DNA of 64,000 bases from Mycoplasma sp. 1578d (GTDB lineage Bacteria; Bacillota_I; Bacilli_A; Mycoplasmatales; Metamycoplasmataceae), in assembly GCF_024582695.1 (NCBI RefSeq), contig NZ_CP102081.1, positions 124,001 through 188,000 on the forward strand, given 5' to 3'. Below the pieces are notes generated by a model. That model worked only from the letters and a program-made list of their open reading frames with translations. It had not been told where the DNA came from and made no database searches. This document shows positions 20,129-29,862 of this stretch, piece by piece (position 1 is the first letter of the stretch; the number at the start of each line of letters is the position of its first letter). A program made the translations under genes and the position numbers.

Positions 20129-20204
20129 TGGTGGAGAATAAGGGACTCGAACCCATGACATTCGCCTTGTAAGGGCGACGCTCTCCCAACTGAGCTAATT
20201 CTCC
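20129..20204 (-). tRNA. tRNA-Val (UAC)
   Basis: Acceptor GGAGAAT/ATTCTCC, anticodon loop CTTACAA within TCGCC/GGCGA arms, encoded CCA. Only one base separates it from tRNA-Thr. Confidence 0.96.
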
Positions 20205-20209
20205 ATAAA

Positions 20210-20285
20210 TGGCAGTCTGTACGGGGATCGAACCCGTGCATGCATGGATGAAAACCATGTGTGTTAACCTCTTCACCAACAGACC
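20210..20285 (-). tRNA. tRNA-Glu (UUC)
   Basis: Acceptor GGTCTGT/ACAGACT with a G-U first pair, anticodon loop TTTTCAT between CATGG/CCATG, encoded CCA. It is the substrate of the nearby gltX product. Confidence 0.95.
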
Positions 20286-20289
20286 ATAA

Positions 20290-20364
20290 TGGCGCCGATT
20301 ATTGGGATTGAACCAACGACCAACTGGTTAACAGCCAGCTGCTCTACCGCTGAGCTAAATCGGC
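20290..20364 (-). tRNA. tRNA-Asn (GUU)
   Basis: Acceptor GCCGATT/AATCGGC, anticodon loop CTGTTAA between CTGG/CCAG, encoded CCA. First gene of the tRNA unit. Confidence 0.96.
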
Positions 20365-20383
20365 AAGTGTGTTTAGCTTTTTA

Positions 20384-20412
20384 ATTATAACAAGAATTTT
20401 AATTTTTGTAAA
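20384..20412 (-). promoter_or_regulatory. tRNA operon promoter
   Basis: Minus-strand TTTACA (20407-20412), 17-base spacer, TATAAT (20384-20389), about 20 bases upstream of tRNA-Asn. One of the few boxes here with a recognisable -35. Confidence 0.75.
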
Positions 20413-20606
20413 TAATTAATCAAGAATTCACATTGTACACAACTTTAGTTGTTTCGTTGCTTAATAATATTAACATAAAAAATAAAAAGTTCAAATATTT
20501 TTCTTTTTTATGTAATAAAAAAATTAAAATTAAAGATATTTATATTAATCACATTTATAATATTAATAACATAATACTTTGAGATAAGTAATTAACAGGA
20601 GACAAA

Positions 20607-22310
20607 ATGACAATAAAAGGTATTGGTGCTTCACAAGGTGTTGCTATAGCTAAAGTTTTTAAAATTGAAGAAATCAAGCTTAGTTATGAAAAATCAACAA
20701 CAGATCCACAATTATCACTTAAAAAATATAATGATGCAAAAAATGCAGTAATTAAAAAAATTACAAAATCAAAAGAACTTGCTAAAGACCCTGAGCATGT
20801 AGGGATTTTTGAAGCTCACTTAAATTTTGTAACTGATGAATATGCTGTAAGTAGCATTAATGATCTGATTCAAAATCAAAAATATTCAGCTGAATATGCA
20901 ATTGAAAGTTTTTATAAAGAATTTGCTAATATGCTCGCTGGTTTAGATGAATACATGAGAGAAAGAGTGGCTGATGTTTATGATGTTTCAAAAAAACTTA
21001 TTCAGTCAATTTTAGGAATCCAAGAAAGTGATTTAACCCAAATTCACGAAGAAGTAATTATTGTTGCTGAAGATCTGTCACCTTCACAAACCGTTCAATT
21101 AGACAAAAAATTCGTTAAAGGATTTGTTACTAATATTGGTGGAACAACATCACATACAGCTATTATGGCACGAAGCTTAGGAATTCCTTCAGTAGTAGGA
21201 ACTAATGTGATTATGGACAAGGCTTATAGTGGAGATATTTTAGCTTTAAATGGTAGTGATGGAATTGTTATAGTAAATCCAACCCAAGAAGAAATTGAAC
21301 ATTTTAAGCAAGAGGAAGAAAAATATAAACTTTATCTTGAACGTTTAACCAAATTAAAAGGACAACCTTCAGTTACAGTTGATGGGCACCACATTGAAAT
21401 AGCTGCTAATATTGGTACCCCTAAAGATTTAGATTCAGTATTAAGTAATGATGCTGAAGGAGTGGGATTATTTAGATCAGAATTTTTATACATGGATAAT
21501 GATAATTGACCTTCTGAAGAAGAACAATTCCAAGCTTATAAAACCGTTGTTGAAGGAATGAAAGGGAAAAGAGTTGTTATTCGTACTCTTGATATTGGTG
21601 GCGATAAAACTCTCAAATACTTTAAATTTCCAAGTGAATTAAACCCATTTTTAGGATATCGTGCCATTAGATTTTGCTTACAAAATCCTGAAATTTTCAA
21701 AACTCAGCTGAGAGCATTAATTCGAGCTAGCGAATTTGGTAATGTTGCGATTATGTTCCCAATGATTACTAATGTTAAAGAGTTTTTAGATGCAAAAGAA
21801 ATGTACTTACAAGCATATGAAGAAGTGTATGCAAACAACAAAAACATTGCCCCAAAAGATAAAATTCAAGTCGGATTAATGATGGAAACTCCAGCAGCAG
21901 CTGTTTTATCAGATCAATTCTGTAAATATGCAGATTTTGTGTCAATTGGTACAAATGACTTAATTCAATATTCAATGGCCGCTGATCGTATGAACGAAAA
22001 TATTTCATATTTATATCAACCATTAAGTCCTTCAATTTTAAGACTCATTAAAATGATTATCGACGGAGCACACAAGCACGGTAAATGAGCCGGAATGTGT
22101 GGAGAAATGGCCGGAGATCCAAAAGCACTTCCTCTTTTATTAGGTCTTGGACTTGATGAATTCTCAATGTCAGCTTCAAGTGTGCTTAAAAGTCGAGAAC
22201 TTGCAAGAAACTTAAGCTACCAAGAAATGAAGCAATTAGCTAATAAAGCTCTTGAATTAGACACTGAAAGTAAAGTCATTGAATTATTAGAACAAACATT
22301 GAACAAATAG
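20607..22310 (+). CDS. ptsI: PTS enzyme I (phosphoenolpyruvate-protein phosphotransferase)
   Basis: The protein has 567 residues with two TGA Trp. The N-terminal HPr-binding and phosphohistidine domain has [21 protein letters not shown], with phosphorylated His183. The C-terminal PEP-binding barrel has [24 protein letters not shown] and GTNDLIQY. It starts the sugar phosphotransferase relay from PEP to HPr in the cytoplasm. The ATG follows AGGAGACAAA. It stands alone, with no ptsH beside it. Confidence 0.97.
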
Positions 22311-22325
22311 GCTTAAAGCCTATTT
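22305..22325 (+). terminator. ptsI terminator
   Basis: AAATAGGCTT/AAGCCTATTT stem that includes the ptsI TAG, followed by TTGTTTT. Confidence 0.75.
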
Positions 22326-22330
22326 TGTTT

Positions 22331-22336
22331 TATAAT
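22331..22336 (+). promoter_or_regulatory. -10 box of whiA, leaderless layout
   Basis: TATAAT seven bases before the whiA ATG, with no Shine-Dalgarno between. Confidence 0.65.
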
Positions 22337-22343
22337 TTAAATT

Positions 22344-23240
22344 ATGAAAGATAGTTTCACTACTCAGATTAAAAAAGAGATTATTACAGGTAAAAAAAAT
22401 AAGGATCTTGATCCTTTTTTGCTCGGTTTTTTGCTTGTATTTGCTCATTTAAATCAACCAAGTAAGGAAATTGAAGTTAAATTTACACATCAAGAATTTA
22501 AAAAAGAAATTATTAAAATGCTTTCAAAACTTAAAATTCCATACTTTCAAGCTCAAAATTCAACTAAAAAAATTATGGTTAATACAGACGATTCATTTTT
22601 TAATAAAAACCTTTATAGCATAGACTTACTTCGTTTTCAAGATTTATCTGAATTTTTTGCTGGAGTGTTCTTTGCTGGTGGAACTATTTCGAATATTGAT
22701 TCTAAATCTTATTTTTTATATCTAAGTGCCCAAAACAAGCAGAATCTCATGAATATTTTACAAATTCTCAATTTGTATGAATTTAATTTTAAATATCAAT
22801 TTAAAAACAAAAAGCACACCATTTATGTACGGAGCATTGATAAAATTATTGAATTTTTATCGGCAATTCAAGCCAAAAAAGCTTATTTTAAATATTTAGA
22901 TTTAAAAATTAAGCGTGATATGCAAAATATGATTAATCGCATCAATAATCTAGATTTTGCTAACTTAAAAAAAGTCGCTACAAGTTCAATTAACTATGTT
23001 GAGTTGATTAATTATGTTTATCAACATAATTTAGAACACAAATTCAACGAAAACGAATTAGTGTTTCATCGCTTACGCTTAGAAAATCCAGGTTTATCTT
23101 TGCAATATATTGTCCAAATTTTAGAGAATGAACACAATATTTTTATCACCAAGGCCGGTTTAAATCATTGGAATCGTAAACTAAAAAAAATTGTTCAAGA
23201 GCACAAAGAATTAGTTAAAGAAAATTTAAAAAGTAAATAA
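22344..23240 (+). CDS. whiA: WhiA-family DNA-binding protein
   Basis: The protein has 298 residues. The N-terminal LAGLIDADG-homing-like fold is weakly visible (SEFFAGVFFAGGTI). The C-terminal helix-turn-helix has the typical INRINNLDFANLKK and NPGLSLQYIV...ITKAGLNHWNRKL segments. WhiA homologues regulate division or chromosome segregation in Gram-positives; the role in mycoplasmas is not established. It is probably leaderless. The Trp near the C-terminus uses the rare TGG codon. Confidence 0.88.
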   Translation: MKDSFTTQIKKEIITGKKNKDLDPFLLGFLLVFAHLNQPSKEIEVKFTHQEFKKEIIKMLSKLKIPYFQAQNSTKKIMVNTDDSFFNKNLYSIDLLRFQDLSEFFAGVFFAGGTISNIDSKSYFLYLSAQNKQNLMNILQILNLYEFNFKYQFKNKKHTIYVRSIDKIIEFLSAIQAKKAYFKYLDLKIKRDMQNMINRINNLDFANLKKVATSSINYVELINYVYQHNLEHKFNENELVFHRLRLENPGLSLQYIVQILENEHNIFITKAGLNHWNRKLKKIVQEHKELVKENLKSK

Positions 23241-23278
23241 TAGTGTTAATTAAATTTGTTATAATTTTTAATATTTAG

Positions 23279-23284
23279 TATAAT
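23279..23284 (+). promoter_or_regulatory. -10 box upstream of small membrane protein
   Basis: TATAAT five bases before ATG 23290, which opens a 20-codon frame, and 40 bases before the gene's ATG at 23324. Confidence 0.55.
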
Positions 23285-23323
23285 TAACTATGTACTGAAA
23301 CAACCTCATGTTAGGAGCTGTTT

Positions 23324-23668
23324 ATGAATGAAAAATTAGAAAAATACAATAATGCTTACGCTCATTATAGTAAGCAAAAAGTTAAAAACAAAATTATGGA
23401 CAAATCTGTAAGATTTAGTCTTATTAGAAAACTCAAAAACTTAGGATTTGGATTAATTCTTGAAAATGAAGAAGTACAATACGAAACAAAAGAGTGAAGC
23501 AAATTAACCAAAATCTTGTTAATTATCTTCTGTTTACTTTCACTTATTGCTCTTTCTGTTTTTATTGCATATCTATCTGATTTCTTCATTTACAAAGACA
23601 CTGAGTTTGACGGTCTATTATTAACAAAAGCACAAAGATTCCACGGAATTTTGTGAAGACACTTTTAA
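23324..23668 (+). CDS. Small single-pass membrane protein, unknown
   Basis: The protein has 114 residues with two TGA Trp codons that hide it under the standard code. A charged N-terminal half is followed by one transmembrane segment around residues 63-85 (ILLIIFCLLSLIALSVFIAY) and a short basic tail. AGGAG lies 7 bases before the ATG. A short leaderless frame at 23290-23352 overlaps its start. I recognise no family; it could be a conserved mycoplasma membrane protein. Confidence 0.75.
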
Positions 23669-23677
23669 ACTAATAAT

Positions 23678-23720
23678 TTACAAAACAAAAAGCAGTTTTT
23701 ATCTGCTTTTTGTTTTGTAA
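23678..23720. terminator. Strong bidirectional terminator, 18-bp perfect stem
   Basis: TTACAAAACAAAAAGCAG is exactly complementary to 23703-23720 with a 7-base loop. It separates the convergent small membrane gene and rpmB. Confidence 0.9.
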
Positions 23721-23773
23721 TGTTAATAATTAAAAAATAAAATCAGCTGATCAGACTGATTTATAATAATGAA

Positions 23774-23965
23774 TTATACTAAACCTTTGTTTTTAAGGGT
23801 TTTAATAGTTTTAGCTGAAACTCTAAGAGTTTGTTTGCGTCCACCAATGGTTACTTTGATTTTTTGCAAGTTCACGTTAAACTTACGTTTTGAAGCATTC
23901 ATTGCGTGCGAACGGGTATTTCCTGACATAGGACCTTTACCAGTGAGGACATCTCTTCTTGCCAT
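23774..23965 (-). CDS. rpmB: 50S ribosomal protein L28
   Basis: The protein has 63 residues. [27 protein letters not shown] is the canonical L28 N-terminus and [13 protein letters not shown] the C-terminus. AAAGGA precedes the ATG and TATATAAT lies about 25 bases upstream. It is monocistronic. Confidence 0.97.
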   Translation of the reverse strand: MARRDVLTGKGPMSGNTRSHAMNASKRKFNVNLQKIKVTIGGRKQTLRVSAKTIKTLKNKGLV

Positions 23966-24191
23966 AATTTTCCTTTCTAATTAGCTAATTATATACGGTT
24001 TAAATAAGTAAGAAAATTATACTAAAAAACCAGAAATATCCAACAAATTCATTAAATGCACATATTTAGATAATTTTCAGTGTTATTTTGGCCAATTAAT
24101 GAGCTATTATTGTCTTTTTGCTATAATTAAAAAATACAAATAATTTTGTTATTTTATCGTTCAATTTCATAATTTTTGCACAAGGAGAAAA

Positions 24192-25844
24192 ATGCAACAA
24201 GTCAATATATTTGCCCTGGGCGGGCAAGATGAAAATGGAAAAAATTGCTATGTTTTTGAGCACAATAGCAACATTTTCATTGTTAACTCTGGGGTAAAAA
24301 TCCCAATCAATTCTAGCAATGGAGTAGATGCTTTAATTCCGGATTTTAGTTATTTAGAAAAACATAAACAAAAAATTAAAGGTGTTTTTATTACTGATAT
24401 TAAAAATGAAAGTTTTAGCGCATTGCCTTGATTAGTAATGAAAATTCCTGGCATTAAAATTTATACCAGTGCATTTAATAAAATCATTATTATTGATCGT
24501 TTGAAAAAATATAAAATCGATGACAAAAGCTATCAAATTCAGGTTATTAATAGTGACCTTAAGTTTGAGGATCTAACCATTAGACCAATAAAAGTTGCTG
24601 GAAGTATTCCTGAATCCCTAGGCTATAACTTTATTACTCCAACTGGTTCATATTTATTTATGTTTAATTTTATTGAAGGGAAATTGGGGTTATACGGAAA
24701 TTTAAGCTTTAAAGAACTTGAGAAACAGCTTTCAAATCAAACCATAAATGCACTTATTTGCGATGCAGGACGAAGCAACGGAAAAGGAAGAGCCATTGAA
24801 CGATTAGAACTTCCTAGTTTTATCAAGGAAGTGTTTCACAAAGCAGGGCCAGAAGAAAGAATTATTGTCGGAGCTTATGATGAAGATATGGTGCAACTTC
24901 AACAAATCCTTAATATGGCTTTAATTACTAAAAGACCTGTGTGTGCATATGGAAAAACTTATGGTCAATTTATTTATTTAATTAGTAAAATTTCAAAAGA
25001 TTTTCCACTTCCTGAAATGTTTGATTATCGTCAAATTAATAAATATAAAAATTCTATTGTTTTAGTTACTGGTTCAATTGAACGTTTATTCCTAAGATTT
25101 GTGCGTATAACCGCCAAAAGAGATGTTTATTTAAAACTTAAAAGCACAGATAATGTTATTATGATGGCTCATCCTGTTAACGGACTTGAATCATTTGCAG
25201 CAGCCACATTAGATGAAATTGCCAAAATTACATCTAAAATTTATGACATTTCAGAAAGTCAATTTTATAAACATCATCCAAGTAAACAAGATATTGCTAA
25301 TTTAGTTAGAGCACTCAAACCTAAATATTTATTACCTGCTCAAGGTTTATATCGTTATTTAGTTGATGTAGCTAATTTTATTTCTAGTGATGAAAATCTT
25401 TCTAAACACACTAAAACAATTGTGTTGTTAAATGGTAGAATTGCACATTTTACCGATGAAAAACTTTTTAGTCAAAATGGAAAAATTAGCGAAATTGGAG
25501 ATACTATCATTGATGGTTTTGGGATTGGCGATATATCTTCAGAAGTAATCGCTGAACGTGAATCTCTTGGCCGTGAAGGGGTAATTATTGTTAATTTACT
25601 TTATTCACCCAAACAAAAACGAATTAATAGTCAATTATTTATTGATTATATTGGTGTGATTGATGATAAAGACAAACCCGAGATTAATGAATTAATTAAG
25701 AGTGTTTTAATTAATGTGATTGAAACGAAAGAATTTACTTCATTGAAAGATTTAAACGAAAAGATTCGTAAAGCTATTCGTAAGAAAATTTACAAAATCA
25801 CCGAAAAAGATCCAATGGTGGTTTTGGGGATCAATAATATATAA
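24192..25844 (+). CDS. RNase J-like protein lacking the catalytic metal-binding motif
   Basis: The protein has 550 residues. The overall RNase J layout is clear: IFALGGQDENGKNCYVFE at the start, the metallo-beta-lactamase/beta-CASP core with HPVNGLE, KPKYLLPAQGLYRYL, and a C-terminal REGVIIVNLLY domain. The site where RNase J carries HGHEDHIGG reads DIKNESFSA, so all metal-binding His/Asp residues of that motif are gone. By analogy with inactive RNase J2-type partners it may form a heteromer with an active RNase J1 encoded elsewhere. AAGGAG precedes the ATG; an extended -10 (TGC-TATAAT) lies near 24122. It heads a three-gene operon. Confidence 0.85.
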
Positions 25845-25855
25845 AAAATAAAATT

Positions 25856-26923
25856 ATGACAAAACACGAAATTAACAATTATTTAAATTTATCTAAAGTT
25901 GAAAAGGGTGTCAATAAAATAATTTTTATTACAACTTTTAAACGAAAAATCGCATTAATACTACTTCCATTAATTAGTGCTCTTTTTCTTATTTGCACAA
26001 TTATCGCTTTAATTGTTAATAATACAATTTTTAAAATTATTTATAAGTATTCATTTAATATTGCTTTTGGGAATTTAGTTTTTATTATTCCTTTTTTAAT
26101 TTTAATTTTATGAATTTTACTATTACTTGAACGTAAACACACCCAAGATACTTATGCTTGGTTTAATAAAACTCGGAAAATTTCGTATCAAACATTTAAA
26201 AAAATGATCTTTAAAATTTTATGATACCTTTTGATTGTTCTTGCTCTGGGTGATCATTTAATTTGATATTTTGTGAATGGCACTTATTCAGAATTTGAGT
26301 TCAAATATACTGCTCAAAGTGCTAAAATTTTATTTGAAAGTGGTTTTTGAAACAGTGTGGCTTTAAGCAACATTTCTCAATTTAATTTCAAGCATATTGG
26401 ATTTATTTTTGAATGAATTTTTAATTTATTTTATTTAATTAGCTTTTCATCAATTATTACTTTTATTTCTTTATTTGTGTTAATTGGTCTTTTTTGATTT
26501 GATATTTATCATATTTCAATTATTAAAAGACCTATTAGAAAGCTACTGAAATTAACTCTTAAAGACTATATTCAAAAAGTTCAAACTGACACTGAAATTA
26601 TTTGCGATACACCGAATTTTGAACGCTATGTCAATTTTTTATTCAAAGCATGTAAAGCATTCAAAATTCAATATTGAAATTTGTCCACCCGCGAGGTTGA
26701 AAAATTAATTTGTGATGAATTAGAAGAGCGCGAAATGGATAATCTTAATTTTGCTGACTCAATCACAGAAACTGAGCAAGAGGAATTTGTCCCTGAGTCA
26801 ATCCAACCGATCCAAGAGCAAGAAACAAATCAAACTAATATTGCAAATCTACCACACTCAAAACTATTATTTAATACCCAAGAATTTGAATTTGATCCAG
26901 ATGATGATCAAACAAATAAATAA
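25856..26923 (+). CDS. Polytopic membrane protein with acidic C-terminal tail, unknown
   Basis: The protein has 355 residues with many TGA Trp. Hydrophobic segments lie near residues 32-52, 65-90, 120-140, 180-215, and the cytoplasmic tail is Glu/Gln/Asp-rich, ending EFEFDPDDDQTNK. It starts 11 bases after the RNase J-like stop and ends 9 bases before the thioredoxin gene, so the three are one operon. No family recognised. Its position suggests membrane tethering of the RNase J-like protein, which is inference only. Confidence 0.75.
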
Positions 26924-26932
26924 GGAGAACAA

Positions 26933-27280
26933 ATGAAACTATTACCTTGAAAACAAGCTGAAAAATTAATTAACGGCAACAAATCAAATAATCTTCTTTT
27001 TCTAGCCTTTACTGTTCAATGGTGCGGAGATTGTAAAATGATGAAACCAGTGATTAGTCGAATTGCTTCAAAATATGAATCATTTAAGCAAATTACTTTT
27101 GTTGAAGTGGATGCTGAAGAAGCTAATTTACTAAGAGACCCAAATACTAAATGAGAAGTTCTTAAAGTACCAACCTTTATTTTGCTTAAAGGAACCGAAA
27201 TCGTTGAAAAAGGATATGAATATATTCCTGAAGAAATTTTAATCGACTGAATTGAAAAGAGAATCAATTCTACTTATTAA
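26933..27280 (+). CDS. Thioredoxin-like protein with CGDC active site
   Basis: The protein has 115 residues. Thioredoxin fold pattern with FTVQWCGDCKMM as active site, then DAEEANLLRD and the cis-Pro segment KVPTFILLKG. The CGDC dithiol replaces the usual CGPC, as in some mycoplasma thioredoxin-like proteins. The active-site Trp is TGG, while the others in this gene are TGA. AAGGAG precedes the ATG. It could serve redox protection or disulfide exchange; whether it is the main thioredoxin is not certain. Confidence 0.85.
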
Positions 27281-27359
27281 TATAATTTAATCGGCTTTTT
27301 AGGGTAGCAATACCTATGATATGCCAAAATACGGGGCAATTTTAAAAAACCCTGTTTTT
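27281..27359 (+). ncRNA. Possible small structured RNA or attenuator between trx and rpsJ
   Basis: TATAAT (27281-27286) lies directly after the thioredoxin stop. Downstream are GGTA-GCAA-TACC (27303-27314, GNRA-type tetraloop), TGCC/GGCA arms (27322-27325 and 27335-27338) and ACGGGG/CCCTGT followed by seven T. It may be an independent small RNA or just a structured trx terminator. I do not recognise a known RNA family. Confidence 0.35.
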
Positions 27360-27385
27360 TTACTTATCTTTTTTATCTTTTGCCT

Positions 27386-27503
27386 TATAATTAAAAAGCA
27401 ACTATAAACTATGAACTATAAGGTTGTTAATGAGCCATAAGTTGTCAAGGACTCATTAAGTTTTTATAGGGAGTTAAGTTCAAAAAAGAACAAAGGAGAC
27501 AAC
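27386..27503 (+). promoter_or_regulatory. S10 operon promoter and structured leader
   Basis: TATAAT at 27386-27391, then about 105 bases before rpsJ. TTAATGAG (27427-27434) pairs with CTCATTAA (27452-27459). Two copies of AACTATAA (27400-27407, 27414-27421) can each pair with TTATAG (27464-27469), so two mutually exclusive folds exist. It is a candidate ribosomal-protein autoregulatory leader. Confidence 0.55.
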
Positions 27504-27812
27504 ATGAATAAATTAAACATCAAGGTAAAAGGATTTGATCATGCTCTTGTCGATAGTGCCGCTAAGAAAGTGTATCACACAGCTAAAGCGGCCAATCTTA
27601 AAGTCAGTGGTCCAATTCCTCTTCCTACTAAAAGAGATGAAATTACAATTCTTAGATCAGTTCACGTTAATAAAAAATCACGTGAACAGTTTGAAAGCAG
27701 AACTCACCAAAGACTAATTGTCGTTGATGAAGCTACCCAAGAATTTACTGATAAATTAAACAGACTTGAGCTTCCTTATGGTGTTGCAGTTCAAGTAAAA
27801 GTTTCAAAATAA
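27504..27812 (+). CDS. rpsJ: 30S ribosomal protein S10
   Basis: The protein has 102 residues with the typical KVKGFDHALVDSAAKKV start and GPIPLPTKRDEITILRSVHVNKKSREQFE core. First gene of the S10-spc operon. AAAGGAG precedes the ATG. S10 also acts in transcription antitermination with NusB in other bacteria. Confidence 0.98.
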   Translation: MNKLNIKVKGFDHALVDSAAKKVYHTAKAANLKVSGPIPLPTKRDEITILRSVHVNKKSREQFESRTHQRLIVVDEATQEFTDKLNRLELPYGVAVQVKVSK

Positions 27813-27831
27813 ATTAATTTAAGGAGAACAT

Positions 27832-28629
27832 ATGAAAGGAATCTTAGGCCGTAAAGTTGGAATGACTCAGATTTACACTGACCAAGGATATTCAATTCCA
27901 GTCACTGTAATCGAAGTTCAACCAAATGTTGTATCTAAAGTCTTGACCCAAGAAAAAGACGGTTACGTGGCTACTCAACTTGCTACAGTTGATAAAAAAC
28001 CATCACGTGTTAATAAACCTGATACTGGTCAATTTAAAAAAGCTAATACAACACCTAAGCGCTACGTAAAAGAAGTTCGTAATATGTCAGGTTATGAACT
28101 TGGACAAACAGTATCAGCTGACATTTTCCAAGCTGGAGAACTTGTTGATGTAACAGGAACTTCAAAAGGAAAAGGATTTGCTGGAACTATTAAAAGACAT
28201 AACCAACACATTGGTCCTAAATCACACGGGGGTGGAGGTGGAAGTCAGCCTGTTAGACAAACCGGATCACTTGGAGATATTTCAGGGAACCGTGTTTACA
28301 AAGGAATGACTATGCCTGGGCACCTTGGACACGTTAAAACCACTGTTCAAAACCTTGAAGTGGTGAAAGTGGACGTGGAAAATGGATTACTTTTAATTAA
28401 AGGATCAATTCCAGGACCAAAAAAATCACTTGTTGTTGTTAAACAAGCAGCTAAAGGATTACCAAACAAAGAAGCTATTAAACTTGTTGATATTAAAGAA
28501 GTTCTATTGATGAACGAATTAGTTGAAAAAGCAAAAAAATACCACATTGAAGTTACCGTTGGGATGCATTCAAATGAGCTTGCACAATTAATCGCTGATG
28601 CTGAAGCTAAAGAAGAAGGAGAAAAATAA
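27832..28629 (+). CDS. rplC: 50S ribosomal protein L3
   Basis: The protein has 265 residues. [15 protein letters not shown] start and the [19 protein letters not shown] / [10 protein letters not shown] loops that reach toward the peptidyl transferase centre. The C-terminus is longer than the typical 210 residues, with an added helix-forming tail. AAGGAGAACAT precedes the ATG. Confidence 0.98.
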   Translation: MKGILGRKVGMTQIYTDQGYSIPVTVIEVQPNVVSKVLTQEKDGYVATQLATVDKKPSRVNKPDTGQFKKANTTPKRYVKEVRNMSGYELGQTVSADIFQAGELVDVTGTSKGKGFAGTIKRHNQHIGPKSHGGGGGSQPVRQTGSLGDISGNRVYKGMTMPGHLGHVKTTVQNLEVVKVDVENGLLLIKGSIPGPKKSLVVVKQAAKGLPNKEAIKLVDIKEVLLMNELVEKAKKYHIEVTVGMHSNELAQLIADAEAKEEGEK

Positions 28630-28630
28630 G

Positions 28631-29296
28631 ATGGCTCAAACAAAATCTAAAGCTAAAGTTTCTTCTACTCCAGTAGCAGTTGCCAGTGATACAAAAATGG
28701 AAAAAGTGCAATTTCAAGCAAAGCTTCCAGCAAGCTTATTTGCCAGCGAAAAAATTTATGAACAAGCTATTTTTGACACTATTCTTTCAGAAAGAGCTTC
28801 ACGTAGACAAGGAACTCACCAAGTTAAAAACCGTGCTGAAGTTTCTGGTTCAGGGAAAAAACCTTGAAGACAAAAAGGAACCGGTCGAGCACGTCATAGC
28901 TCAATGCGTTCACCAATTTGAGTCGGTGGAGGAAGAGCGTTTGGTCCTCAATCAGAGAAAAATTACTCACTTAAAGTTAATAAAAAAGTGAGATACAATG
29001 CTTTTATTTCGGCACTTACTTTACTTGCACAAGATAAAGCAGTGCTTGTAGATGATTTAAAATTACAAACCATTTCAACTAAAGCATTAAACATTAAACT
29101 TAAAGAATTAAAATTAGCTCACTTAAAACATGTATTAGTTGTTACTGAAGATTACAATGTGTTTAAATCAGCGAACAACTTACCTAATGTTCAAACTTCA
29201 AAAGCTCATTCACTTAGTGTTGAAGCACTTGTTGGAGCCGATGTGATGATTATTTCACACGAAAGTTTATCAATTTTAGAAGGGAAGGCTAGATAA
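28631..29296 (+). CDS. rplD: 50S ribosomal protein L4
   Basis: The protein has 221 residues with TGA Trp codons in [18 protein letters not shown] and [13 protein letters not shown], the conserved tunnel loop. The N-terminus has a Lys/Ser/Ala-rich extension. In E. coli L4 represses its own operon; the structured leader upstream of rpsJ makes a related control possible here. The ATG lies one base after the rplC stop and the rplD stop shares one base with rplW. Confidence 0.97.
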
Positions 29297-29760
29297 TGGA
29301 ATTAACAAAAGTTCTTCAAGCTCCTGTGTTAACTGAAAAAACATATCAACAAATGTCAAATGGAGTTTATACCTTTAAAGCTGATTATCACGCAAATAAA
29401 TTTCAAATTGCTAATGCAGTTGAGAAAATTTTCAAAGTTAAAGTTGAAAAAGTTAACACTATTAAAGTTGATAAAAAACCCAAAAACGTAGGACGTTTCC
29501 ACGGATTTACCAATAGATATAAAAAAGCTATGGTAACTCTAGCTCTTGGACAAGAAATTAACTTCTTCCCTAATGAAGATGTTAATCCAACCAAAGAAAA
29601 AGAGCAAAAAGATAAAGAAGAGAAAAAAACATTAGCTTCAGACGTAGAAAGACGTGTAGCAGCTAAACTTGCTTCGAAAAAACAAACAACAATGAAAAGT
29701 AAAGTAAAAACAACTAGCTCTAAACCAACAATGCACCGTAAAGTTGGTGGCGGAGAATAA
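29296..29760 (+). CDS. rplW: 50S ribosomal protein L23 with charged C-terminal extension
   Basis: The protein has 154 residues. The L23 core covers about residues 1-95 (LQAPVLTEKTY, NKFQIANAVEKIFKVKVEKVNT, GRFHGFTNRYKKAMVTL). The remaining 55 residues are a Lys/Glu/Ser-rich tail ending HRKVGGGE that most bacteria lack. L23 sits at the tunnel exit where trigger factor and SRP dock. An unusual 102-base structured gap follows before rplB. Confidence 0.96.
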   Translation: MELTKVLQAPVLTEKTYQQMSNGVYTFKADYHANKFQIANAVEKIFKVKVEKVNTIKVDKKPKNVGRFHGFTNRYKKAMVTLALGQEINFFPNEDVNPTKEKEQKDKEEKKTLASDVERRVAAKLASKKQTTMKSKVKTTSSKPTMHRKVGGGE

Positions 29761-29798
29761 TTTTGCTTTCTTAAAAACCACATAAATAATGAGACAAA

Positions 29799-29847
29799 GC
29801 GGAAATATGCTTGCTTAAAAGAAAGATCCGCAACTATTTTTAAGCAA
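29799..29847 (+). promoter_or_regulatory. Interleaved helices (possible pseudoknot) before rplB
   Basis: GCGGA (29799-29803) pairs with TCCGC (29827-29831), and TTGCTTAAAA (29811-29820) pairs with TTTTAAGCAA (29838-29847). The order A-B-A'-B' is pseudoknot-compatible. The last strand abuts the rplB Shine-Dalgarno AGGAG. TTGCTT at 29763 could compete for the same strand. Confidence 0.55.
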
Positions 29848-29862
29848 AGGAGAAAAGACATT

